From Gammaproteobacteria bacterium (lineage in GTDB: Bacteria; Pseudomonadota; Gammaproteobacteria; DSM-19610): a stretch of DNA of 10,027 bases. Of the stretch, positions 1 to 7,040 are shown piece by piece. The stretch covers positions 1 to 10,027 of the forward strand of contig JAUXDG010000086.1 of assembly GCA_030618475.1 (NCBI GenBank), in the 5' to 3' direction. The first letter of the stretch is position 1; each line of letters starts with the position of its first letter. The notes beneath the pieces are model-generated. The model was not told where the DNA came from, did not search any database, and saw only the letters and a program-made list of their open reading frames with translations. Position numbers and translations under genes: made by a program.

Positions 1-132
1 GTGCGTCACTCACTGGCGGATATTTCGAAAGCTAAAGAGCTGCTGGGTTATGAGCCAAGCCATCGAATTGAAGAAGGTCTCAAAGAATCCATGGATTGGT
101 ATGTGAACGATTTATCTATAGAGAAATCATAA
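1..132 (+). CDS. Nucleotide-sugar 4-epimerase, C-terminal fragment (WbpP/TviC-like)
   Basis: This is the 3' end of a gene that begins outside the window. Frame 1 is open from the first base to the TAA at 130-132, giving 43 residues. The start of the fragment (VRHSLADISKAKELLGYEP) matches the conserved C-terminal stretch of extended short-chain dehydrogenases of the WbpP/TviC/Gne type, where a GDVRHS-like motif precedes a helix containing a LGY-P turn. A final amphipathic segment ending in a W-Y pair follows, also typical. Family members interconvert UDP-GlcNAc/UDP-GalNAc or the matching uronic acids with NAD in the cytoplasm and supply capsule or O-antigen synthesis. The Rossmann domain and catalytic YxxxK are not visible, so substrate and exact family cannot be fixed. 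The gene ends only 19 nt before jetA. Confidence 0.8.
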   Translation: MRHSLADISKAKELLGYEPSHRIEEGLKESMDWYVNDLSIEKS

Positions 133-137
133 GCGTT

Positions 138-141
138 GAGG
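138..141 (+). promoter_or_regulatory. Ribosome binding site for jetA
   Basis: GAGG lies 10 nt before the TTG at 152. An in-frame TGA at 137-139 rules out any start upstream of 143 and no ATG or GTG lies between, so this site supports TTG as the jetA start. It lies immediately after the stop of the epimerase gene, which would allow reinitiation from the upstream gene. Confidence 0.5.
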
Positions 142-151
142 CATTTCTCAT

Positions 152-1588
152 TTGGACTACCATACTCTTGAAGGCTTGCGTCGCAATCACCCCGCCTGGC
201 GTTTGCTGGCTGCTGACCATGCACCACTGATTCTCAGTTTCCTGCACAAAACCTACCTTCAACCCAACATACGGGTGCTGGCACAATCTGAGCTCAGCAC
301 CCGCTTGGACGATTTCCTCTATCACTTGCGTGAACAACTTGGCGACAAAGCTTACCCCAAGTCTGCCGGCGAATACTTGAACGATTGGGCGAGCGATGAG
401 CACGGCTGGTTGCGCAAGTTCTATCCTGAGGGTAACGACGACGCACATTTCGACCTGACGCCGTCCACCGAGAAAGCTATCGAATGGCTCGCGGGGCTGG
501 AACAGAAACACTTTATCGGTACCGAATCGCGTCTGCTGACGATATTCGCGCTGCTCAATCAGATCGTCCAGGGCGCCGAAACCGATCCAGAGGTGCGTAT
601 CGCTGAACTGGAAAAACGCCGCGCCGACATCGATGCAGAGATAGAGCGCGTACGGCAAGGTGAACTGACGCTGATGGAACCCACCCAGCTCAAGGAACGT
701 TTTTACCAGGTGGAACAGACGGCCCGCACCCTGCTGGCCGACTTCCGCCAGGTAGAGCAGAATTTTCGTGGCCTGGACCGCGCAGTGCGCGAACGCATTA
801 CCACCTGGGAAGGCGGTCGTGGTGAGCTGCTGGAAAGCGTATTCGGCGAACGCGACGCTATCGCCGACTCCGACCAGGGCAAGAGCTTTCACGCCTTTTG
901 GGACTTTGTTATGTCGCCGGCGCGACAGGAAGAGCTATCGCTGTTACTGAAGCGAACGCTGGCGCTCGACGCTATCGCAGCGCTTCAACCCGACACCCGA
1001 CTGTTACGCATCCACTACGACTGGCTGGAGGCCGGTGAAACGACGCAACGCACGGTCGCCCGCCTGTCGGAACAACTTCGCAAGTACCTTGACGACCAGG
1101 CCTGGCTGGAAAACAGGCGCATTATGACCTTGATTCAGGGCATTGAACGCCAGGCGGTGGAACTCAGGGAACAGGCGCCAGCGGGAAACTTCACGGCACT
1201 CGATGACAGCTCGCCTGCGGTCGACCTGGTCATGGACAGGCCGTTGTTTACGCCGCCGCTTAAACCGCATATCAGCCAACAGGTACTCGAAGAAGGCAGT
1301 GATGCGGTCGACGCCGATGTACTGTTCGAGCAAGTTTACGTGGACAAGACACGCCTCGCGGCGCGTGTACGTCAAGCCCTGCAATCCCGCGATCAAATCG
1401 CACTGACAACCGTGCTGGAAACCCACCCCCTCGAACAGGGTCTGGCCGAGCTGGTCGCCTATCTGAGCCTGGCCGCCGCCGACGGCAAGGCGGTCATTGA
1501 TGATGAACGCTCTGAAACGATCACCTGGACCAACGACGACGGCGTTCAACGACGCGCCACCCTGCCCACTGTGATATTCTGCCGTTGA
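152..1588 (+). CDS. jetA: Wadjet protein JetA (DUF3375, kleisin-like subunit)
   Basis: This 478-residue protein is recognised as the DUF3375 family, JetA of type I Wadjet. The N-terminus (MDYHTLEGLRRNHPAWRLL) is the family's signature opening, which also confirms the TTG start. JetA is the kleisin-like (MukF-related) subunit that bridges the JetC heads and binds JetB in a cytoplasmic DNA loop-extruding complex. In order, I see an N-terminal helical/winged-helix region (about 1-145), a charged segment likely to form coiled coil (about 148-215), more helices, a proline-rich linker (about 340-375, with MDRPLFTPPLKP), and a C-terminal winged-helix-like domain (about 395-478). The length is normal for the family. 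jetB starts 4 nt after the stop. No promoter fits in the 19-nt gap upstream, so transcription probably comes from the epimerase gene or further upstream. The assignment rests on recognised family sequence and the four-gene context. Confidence 0.95.
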   Translation: MDYHTLEGLRRNHPAWRLLAADHAPLILSFLHKTYLQPNIRVLAQSELSTRLDDFLYHLREQLGDKAYPKSAGEYLNDWASDEHGWLRKFYPEGNDDAHFDLTPSTEKAIEWLAGLEQKHFIGTESRLLTIFALLNQIVQGAETDPEVRIAELEKRRADIDAEIERVRQGELTLMEPTQLKERFYQVEQTARTLLADFRQVEQNFRGLDRAVRERITTWEGGRGELLESVFGERDAIADSDQGKSFHAFWDFVMSPARQEELSLLLKRTLALDAIAALQPDTRLLRIHYDWLEAGETTQRTVARLSEQLRKYLDDQAWLENRRIMTLIQGIERQAVELREQAPAGNFTALDDSSPAVDLVMDRPLFTPPLKPHISQQVLEEGSDAVDADVLFEQVYVDKTRLAARVRQALQSRDQIALTTVLETHPLEQGLAELVAYLSLAAADGKAVIDDERSETITWTNDDGVQRRATLPTVIFCR

Positions 1589-1592
1589 TACA

Positions 1593-2183
1593 ATGAATTC
1601 CATCGAAGCCGATACACAACAGCTTTCGCCACTGCTCATCGCCCTGTTCAAGGGCGTCCTGTACCAGGATCGGAGCCCTGAGCTTTGGCAGGGCTTGATC
1701 AAGCTGCAAGCCCCGGTGCGGGATTATATTGACGTGCTGGGTCTGGAGCTGATTTTCGACGAAGCCGAAGGCTACGCCTATTTTCGTCAGCGCCTGCCGG
1801 TCGAGGGTGAAACCGAACGGCCGCGCCTGGTGACACGCCGGCAACTGAGTTACCCGGTCAGCCTGCTGCTGGTACTGCTGCGCAAAAAGCTGGCCGAGCA
1901 CGACGCCAGCGGTGCGGAACCGCGACTGATCCTTCATCGCGAACAACTGGTTGACATGATGCGGGTCTTCCTGCCCGATACCGCCAACGAGGCCAGACTC
2001 ATGGACCGTATCGACGCCCATATCAACAAGGTGGTGGAACTCGGTTTTCTGCGCCGACTGCGCGGCCAGGACGCGCAGTTCGAAATACGCCGCATTCTCA
2101 AAGCGTTCGTCGACGCCCAGTGGCTGGCCGGTTTTGAGGACAAACTCAAGGGGTACGGCGAGCACATCGCCGGCGATCACTAA
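1593..2183 (+). CDS. jetB: Wadjet protein JetB (DUF4194, MukE/KITE-like subunit)
   Basis: The product is 196 residues and matches DUF4194, JetB of type I Wadjet. This is the KITE-type accessory subunit, analogous to MukE, which binds the kleisin-like JetA and DNA. The sequence is mainly helical and fits tandem winged helices: an opening helix with LFKGVLYQDRSPELWQGL (about 18-35), a middle RRQLSYPVSLLLVLLRKKL helix, and a C-terminal half with a DRIDAHINKVVELGFLRRL helix followed by a short beta wing and FEIRRILKAF. No catalytic residues are expected. It starts with ATG 4 nt after the jetA stop and ends 5 nt before jetC. I see no strong Shine-Dalgarno sequence, so translational coupling to jetA is likely. 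Length is usual for the family. Confidence 0.93.
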   Translation: MNSIEADTQQLSPLLIALFKGVLYQDRSPELWQGLIKLQAPVRDYIDVLGLELIFDEAEGYAYFRQRLPVEGETERPRLVTRRQLSYPVSLLLVLLRKKLAEHDASGAEPRLILHREQLVDMMRVFLPDTANEARLMDRIDAHINKVVELGFLRRLRGQDAQFEIRRILKAFVDAQWLAGFEDKLKGYGEHIAGDH

Positions 2184-2188
2184 CGCCC

Positions 2189-5100
2189 ATGCAAACCCAG
2201 CACCTTGACTTCGCTGAATCCAACGAACGCGCCGGCTTCCGCTTGCGCCGCATCGAGTTGTACAACTGGGGCACCTTCCACAACAAGGTCTGGCGCCTGC
2301 TGCCGCAAGGCGATAACGCCCTGCTAACGGGCGATATCGGCTCCGGAAAGTCCACATTGGTCGACGCCATCACCACGTTGCTGGTACCTGCGCAGCGGAT
2401 CACCTATAACAAAGCCGCCGGTGCGGAAGCCAGGGAACGCACCCTGAAATCCTATGTGCTGGGCTATTACAAATCGGAACGTGGCGACAGCGGCCTGTCG
2501 GCGCGTGCCGTGGCACTGCGTGATCACAACAGTTATTCCGTCCTGCTGGGGCATTTCTATAACGAGGGTTTCGATCAGCACGTAACGCTGGCGCAGGTTT
2601 TCTGGGTCAAGGAGACACAAGGACAGCCGGCGCGCTTCTATGTGGTATCAGACCGTTCGCTCTCCATTGCCGAGCATTTCGCCGATTTCGGCACCGATAT
2701 CAACAGGCTGAAGAAACGCCTGAGACAAACCAGTCATAGTGAGGTGTTCGACAGCTTCCCACCCTATGGCGCGGCCTTCCGGCGCCGTTTCGGCATCGAC
2801 ACCGAACAGGCGCTGGAGCTGTTCAATCAAACGGTATCGATGAAGTCGGTCGGCAACCTCACCGAATTTGTTCGCGAACACATGCTGGAAGCCTTTCCGG
2901 TAACGGTCCGAATCGAGGCGCTGGTCAGCCATTTCGACGACCTCAACCACGCCCACGAAGCCGTGCTGAAGGCCAAGGGCCAGATCATGGCACTCGAACC
3001 GCTGGTCGCTGATAACGCACGGCACAGTGAATTGTCCGCACAGGTCGCCGAATTGCGCAGCTGTCGCGAAGCCCTGCATCCCTGGTTTGCTCAACTCAAA
3101 GGTGGATTGCTGGAGAAACGGCGGGAAAACCTGACGCAGCAACTGATGCGCCTCGACCAACAGATCCGGATGCTGGACGAACAAAGGCGCGGGCAGCTGG
3201 CGCGCCGCGATGAACTGAAACAGGCGATAGCCGAGAATGGCGGCGATCGCATCGAGCGCATCAAGCAAGACATTCGCGCAAAACAGCAGGAAAAAACCGA
3301 CCGGCAAAAACGCGCCGAACGCTATAACGCTGTGGCGCAGACCCTGAACTTGCCGGCAGCATTACACGCAGACACCTTTCTCATCAATCAGCGCGCGCTG
3401 CAGAGCGAACGCCGGAAAACAGAGACCCGCCAGGCCGAGGCACAGAATGAACTCACCGAGACAGCGGTTGAGTTGCGCACACTCAAGGATAAGCACGATA
3501 CCATCACCCTGGAACTCGATTCCCTGCGCAAGCGTCGCTCCAACATTCCCTCCGCGATGCTCGCCATCCGCGATCGACTGCGCCAGACACTGGGACTGGA
3601 TGAACAGACGCTGCCTTTTGCCGGCGAACTGATCCAGGTGCGCGAAGACGAAGGCGACTGGGAGGGCGCCGCCGAGCGTCTGCTGCACAGCTTCGGGCTT
3701 TCCCTGTTGGTGCCGGACACGCACTATGCGCAAGTCGCCGAGTGGGTCGACTGTACCCACCTCAGAGGACGCCTCGTCTACTACCGGGTGCGCGACGCAA
3801 AGGCGGCGAACATCGCCGGCCTTTCCGTCGAATCGCTGGTGCGTAAACTGGCCATCAAACCGGATTCGGCATTCTATACCTGGCTGGATGCCGAACTTGC
3901 CCGGCGATTCGACTTTGCCTGTTGCGAGACATTGACCCAGTTCCGCCGCGAGAAAAAAGCGGTCACCCGCAGCGGGCAAATCAAAGCCGGCGGCGGGCGT
4001 CACGAAAAGGACGACCGACACCACATCGGCGACCGTTCGCGTTATGTGCTGGGCTGGAGCAACGAGGCCAAGATCGACGCCCTGGAAAAACAGGCCGGCG
4101 ATCTCGCGACCCGTATGCAGGCGGTTGCCGACCAGGTCGCCGGGCGGCAAACAGAACTGAACACCCTCAACCAGCGTTTGGCTGACCTTGAAAAGCTCGC
4201 GGTGTTCAGTGAGTTCCGCGAACTCGACTGGCGGCCGCTGGCGCTGGATATCGAACGGCTTGAGCGCGAAAAACGTCAGTTGGAGGCCGGATCGGACATC
4301 CTGCGCACCCTTGAAGCTCAATTGCAGGCACTGGAACAGAGCCTCGAAGCGACTGAGGCCGAACGGGATGGAGCCAGGCGCGAACACGCCAAGGGTGAAG
4401 AAAAGCGCGACCGTGCCGGCGAACAGCTGGACGCGGCCCGGACCCTGCTCGACGCCACGCCCGAGGAAGCAAAACAGCGCTACTTCCCGCAACTCGAAGC
4501 CATGCAGCATGATGCCCTGGGCGATCACACGCTCTCGGTCGAGTCTTGCGATAACCGCCAGACTGACATGCGCGAATGGCTGCAAGACAGAATCAATGCC
4601 GAAGAGAAAAAGATCAACCGCTTGACCGAAAAAATCATCAAAGCCATGCAAGCCTATTGCCAGGCCTACCCCCTGGAAACCCGGGAAGTGGATGTCAGCG
4701 TGCAGGCGGCCGACGAATACCTGTCCATGCTGCAGGCGCTCAAGAACGACGACCTGCCGCGCTTCGAGGCCCGCTTCAAAGCACTGCTCAACGAGAACAC
4801 TATCCGCGAAGTGGCCAACTTCCAGGCGCAGCTCAACCGCGAGCGCCAGACCATCCGCGAGCGAGTCGAGACCATCAACCGCTCGCTGCACGATATCGAT
4901 TACAACCCGGGACGCTATATCACCCTGCTGGCCGAGTCGGCCCTGGACGCCGATATCCGCGATTTCCAGCAGGATCTTCGCGCCTGCACCGAAGGTGCAC
5001 TCACCGGTTCCGAAGACGAACAATACTCCGAATCAAAGTTCGTACAGGTCAAACACATCATCGAACGTTTCCGCGGACGAGAAGGCTTGAGCGATCTGGA

Positions 5101-5605
5101 TCGCCGCTGGACCCGCAAAGTCACCGATGTACGTAACTGGTTCAGCTTTTCCGCCTCGGAACGTTGGCGCGAAGACGACAGCGAATACGAACATTATTCC
5201 GACTCCGGCGGAAAGTCGGGCGGTCAAAAGGAAAAACTCGCCTACACGGTACTGGCCGCGAGCCTCGCCTACCAGTTCGGCCTGGAATGGGGCCAGGTGC
5301 GCTCACGTTCCTTCCGTTTCGTGGTGATCGACGAGGCCTTCGGCCGCGGCTCCGACGAGTCGGCCCGCTATGGTCTGGAGCTGTTCAAGCGGCTCAACCT
5401 GCAATTGCTGATCGTCACACCGCTACAGAAGATCCACATCATCGAGCCCTACGTCGCCAGCGTCGGCTTTGTGCACAATGAAGCGGGTGCCCATTCACTG
5501 CTGCGTAATCTCAGCATCGAAGAGTATCGAGCGGAGCAGGCAAAGCACCGCGCTGCGACATATGGCCCAGGCCACCCTCTCTCGCCTGAAGGCGATTCAC
5601 CTTGA
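2189..5605 (+). CDS. jetC: Wadjet protein JetC (MukB-like SMC ATPase)
   Basis: At 1138 residues this is the SMC motor of type I Wadjet. ATP-driven dimer engagement powers DNA loop extrusion. The N-terminal head half has Walker A (GDIGSGKS, residues 48-55) after an FRLRRIELYNWGTF opening typical of MukB-like ATPases. A first coiled-coil arm runs about 250-455, a globular hinge about 470-625, and a return arm from about 625, broken by non-coil segments, to about 915. The C-terminal head half carries the ABC signature (KSGGQK, 1009-1014) and Walker B (FVVIDE, 1044-1049, with the putative catalytic Glu at 1049). The usual H-loop position lies near VTPLQK. All ATPase elements are intact and no stop interrupts the frame. 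ATG at 2189 is 5 nt after jetB; the final TGA overlaps the TTG start of jetD. It is distinguished from true MukB by its shorter length and by the adjacent jetD. Confidence 0.96.
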   Translation: MQTQHLDFAESNERAGFRLRRIELYNWGTFHNKVWRLLPQGDNALLTGDIGSGKSTLVDAITTLLVPAQRITYNKAAGAEARERTLKSYVLGYYKSERGDSGLSARAVALRDHNSYSVLLGHFYNEGFDQHVTLAQVFWVKETQGQPARFYVVSDRSLSIAEHFADFGTDINRLKKRLRQTSHSEVFDSFPPYGAAFRRRFGIDTEQALELFNQTVSMKSVGNLTEFVREHMLEAFPVTVRIEALVSHFDDLNHAHEAVLKAKGQIMALEPLVADNARHSELSAQVAELRSCREALHPWFAQLKGGLLEKRRENLTQQLMRLDQQIRMLDEQRRGQLARRDELKQAIAENGGDRIERIKQDIRAKQQEKTDRQKRAERYNAVAQTLNLPAALHADTFLINQRALQSERRKTETRQAEAQNELTETAVELRTLKDKHDTITLELDSLRKRRSNIPSAMLAIRDRLRQTLGLDEQTLPFAGELIQVREDEGDWEGAAERLLHSFGLSLLVPDTHYAQVAEWVDCTHLRGRLVYYRVRDAKAANIAGLSVESLVRKLAIKPDSAFYTWLDAELARRFDFACCETLTQFRREKKAVTRSGQIKAGGGRHEKDDRHHIGDRSRYVLGWSNEAKIDALEKQAGDLATRMQAVADQVAGRQTELNTLNQRLADLEKLAVFSEFRELDWRPLALDIERLEREKRQLEAGSDILRTLEAQLQALEQSLEATEAERDGARREHAKGEEKRDRAGEQLDAARTLLDATPEEAKQRYFPQLEAMQHDALGDHTLSVESCDNRQTDMREWLQDRINAEEKKINRLTEKIIKAMQAYCQAYPLETREVDVSVQAADEYLSMLQALKNDDLPRFEARFKALLNENTIREVANFQAQLNRERQTIRERVETINRSLHDIDYNPGRYITLLAESALDADIRDFQQDLRACTEGALTGSEDEQYSESKFVQVKHIIERFRGREGLSDLDRRWTRKVTDVRNWFSFSASERWREDDSEYEHYSDSGGKSGGQKEKLAYTVLAASLAYQFGLEWGQVRSRSFRFVVIDEAFGRGSDESARYGLELFKRLNLQLLIVTPLQKIHIIEPYVASVGFVHNEAGAHSLLRNLSIEEYRAEQAKHRAATYGPGHPLSPEGDSP
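5588..5592 (+). promoter_or_regulatory. Ribosome binding site for jetD
   Basis: GAAGG within the last codons of jetC lies 9 nt before the TTG at 5602. An in-frame TGA at 5587-5589 excludes earlier starts in the jetD frame, so the TTG that overlaps the jetC stop (TTGA, 5602-5605) is the best start. Confidence 0.5.
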
Positions 5606-6792
5606 ACTGGACGCAAGCCGATGATATCAAACACCAGCTCGAACGACGTTGGCAACGCGGGCAGATCCTTGCCGCACGGCTGCAGGACGAGGCACTTTTC
5701 CCACTGCAATTAACACTGAAAAAACCCGATGCAAAGGCGCTGTCCGATCACTTCAATGCCGTACGCTTGTGGGTTCAGTCGCTCATCGAGGGTAGCAAGA
5801 CACGACGAGGTTTTGGCTACGAGATCGAATGGCGGACCGTCAAACACCGGGTGCACGGCCGCAACCGGATACCGGCAGCCGTGGTGATTCCCACACAAGA
5901 CGACGCACTTCGTCTGATCGGCAAGACACGCGCGGTTCAGCGCTTCGACAGCTTGAGCGAAATGACCCTCGCCAGGTTCCCGGCTTTGGCGGAGCGACTG
6001 GCGCTAAAGCCATTGACCCTCCTTGACCACGCGAACGAATGGAACAGTATCCTGGCGGTGGTGGATTACTTCAGCAGCCATCCTCGTCCTGGCCTGTATC
6101 TTCGCCAGCTCGATATTCCAGGTGTGGACAGTAAGTTCATAGAAGCCCGCCGGGGACTGATTGGCGAGCTGCTCGACTGCGTGCTGCCAGAACAAGCCAT
6201 CGATACCAATGCCACCGGCGTCAAAGGCTTTAACCGCCGCTACGGACTCAGGGAAGCGCCGCCGTTGATTCGTTTCCGCCTGCTCGACCCGGCTCTGTTT
6301 ATCCATGGGCTCTCCGATCTGTCAATACCGCCTGAGCAATTCGCCAGCCTGAAACTGCCGGTGAAGCGGGTGTTTATCACTGAAAACAAAATCAATGGCC
6401 TGGCGTTTCCCGACGTGCACGACGCACTGGTGATTTTCGGCCTGGGTTATGGGCTGGACAGACTGAAAGAGATCGCCTGGCTACACCATGTATCGCTGCA
6501 TTACTGGGGCGACATCGATACCCATGGCTTTGCCATCCTCAACCGCCTGCGGGCCAGCTTCCCCGATGCCGCGTCGTTACTCATGGATAGCGACACACTC
6601 ATGGCCCACCGCACTTTGTGGGGCCAGGAACCGGCGAATGACCGCTTCGCTGGTGAGCTATCCCGCCTTAATGAAACAGAGCAGTTGTTATTCACTGACC
6701 TTAAACGCAACCGCCTTGCCGACGGCGTGAGACTTGAGCAGGAACGTATAGGCTTTCGATGCTTGCAGAGGGAGTTGGCCCATTGCGATTAA
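5602..6792 (+). CDS. jetD: Wadjet nuclease JetD (DUF3322/DUF2220, Toprim fold)
   Basis: The 396-residue product is JetD, the nuclease subunit of type I Wadjet, which cleaves small circular DNA after extrusion by JetABC. The N-terminal half (about 1-190) fits the DUF3322 arm, with an opening MNWTQADDIKHQLERRWQRG and a LDHANEW-containing helix. The C-terminal half (DUF2220) is a Toprim domain related to topoisomerase VI A/Spo11: the acidic Glu is E261 in VFITENK, and the DxD pair is D304/D306 in YWGDIDTHG, the expected metal-binding residues. A Gly-rich FGLGYGL loop lies between them. All key residues are present, so an active nuclease is expected. The TTG start overlaps the jetC stop by 4 nt, which suggests coupled and perhaps reduced translation of this potentially toxic subunit. 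No rho-independent terminator is evident after the stop. Confidence 0.95.
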   Translation: MNWTQADDIKHQLERRWQRGQILAARLQDEALFPLQLTLKKPDAKALSDHFNAVRLWVQSLIEGSKTRRGFGYEIEWRTVKHRVHGRNRIPAAVVIPTQDDALRLIGKTRAVQRFDSLSEMTLARFPALAERLALKPLTLLDHANEWNSILAVVDYFSSHPRPGLYLRQLDIPGVDSKFIEARRGLIGELLDCVLPEQAIDTNATGVKGFNRRYGLREAPPLIRFRLLDPALFIHGLSDLSIPPEQFASLKLPVKRVFITENKINGLAFPDVHDALVIFGLGYGLDRLKEIAWLHHVSLHYWGDIDTHGFAILNRLRASFPDAASLLMDSDTLMAHRTLWGQEPANDRFAGELSRLNETEQLLFTDLKRNRLADGVRLEQERIGFRCLQRELAHCD

Positions 6793-6889
6793 AGCCGGCG
6801 AACCCAAGCGCCAAAAAACCAGCAGAGGACGCATTTACTTAAAAACTCCCGCAAGCCATTTACCCGTCCAGATCGGGCAGCCCAAATTG

Positions 6890-6946
6890 TGACGTTTTGT
6901 CATGAAGCGTTCAAATTCAGCCAGCCCCTGGAAAACGGGCTACAAT
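6890..6946 (+). promoter_or_regulatory. Possible promoter/operator region upstream of the SRPBCC gene
   Basis: Three short dyads follow one another: TGAC-5nt-GTCA (6890-6902), TGAA-GCG-TTCA (6903-6913) and AGCCC-9nt-GGGCT (6923-6941). The last runs into TACAAT (6941-6946), one mismatch from the -10 consensus. No good -35 box lies 16-18 nt upstream, so if this is a sigma70 promoter it would need an activator. The last dyad could instead be a weak terminator stem, but no T-run follows. This is suggestive only. Confidence 0.22.
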
Positions 6947-7026
6947 AATTGTGTAACAGTGGTGGCCGCGATTCTGCGTGGACCATGACACTCCTGCTGT
7001 TGAGTACTCAATACTCGTTTCGATGA

Positions 7027-7033
7027 AAGGAGG
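7027..7033 (+). promoter_or_regulatory. Strong Shine-Dalgarno deciding the SRPBCC gene start
   Basis: AAGGAGG is 7 nt upstream of the ATG at 7041, an ideal spacing. It favours this start over the in-frame GTG at 6978 or ATG at 7023, neither of which has a comparable site. Confidence 0.7.
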
Positions 7034-7040
7034 AGAGGGT

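Noticed and set aside
96..124. Promoter inside the end of the epimerase gene (TTGGTA with TATAGA or TAGAGA)
   Set aside because: The -35-like and -10-like hexamers are poor matches or have a 15-nt spacer; AT-rich coding sequence gives such matches easily.
1521..2357. Long minus-strand open frame across the jetA/jetB/jetC junctions
   Set aside because: It is antisense to three well-supported genes and shows no domain, ribosome binding site or plausible product.
3362..5023. A 553-codon open frame on the minus strand opposite jetC
   Set aside because: It lies entirely within jetC, which has clear SMC motifs. Its translation is Leu/Gly/Phe-rich without a recognisable domain, as expected from the antisense of a GC-rich, Gln/Glu/Arg-rich coiled-coil gene.
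152..5605. A MukFEB chromosome-condensin operon instead of Wadjet
   Set aside because: The JetA opening and DUF3375/DUF4194 character, the shorter SMC (1138 versus roughly 1480 residues for MukB) and the overlapping DUF2220 Toprim nuclease gene all specify Wadjet.
141..6836. Shared GCATTT near both ends of the operon (141-146 and about 6831) as a target-site duplication
   Set aside because: Six matching bases in AT-rich gaps are expected by chance, there are no terminal inverted repeats, and no transposase or integrase is present.
6923..6950. Rho-independent terminator after jetD
   Set aside because: The AGCCC/GGGCT stem is only 5 bp with a 9-nt loop and is followed by ACAATAATTG rather than a T-run.
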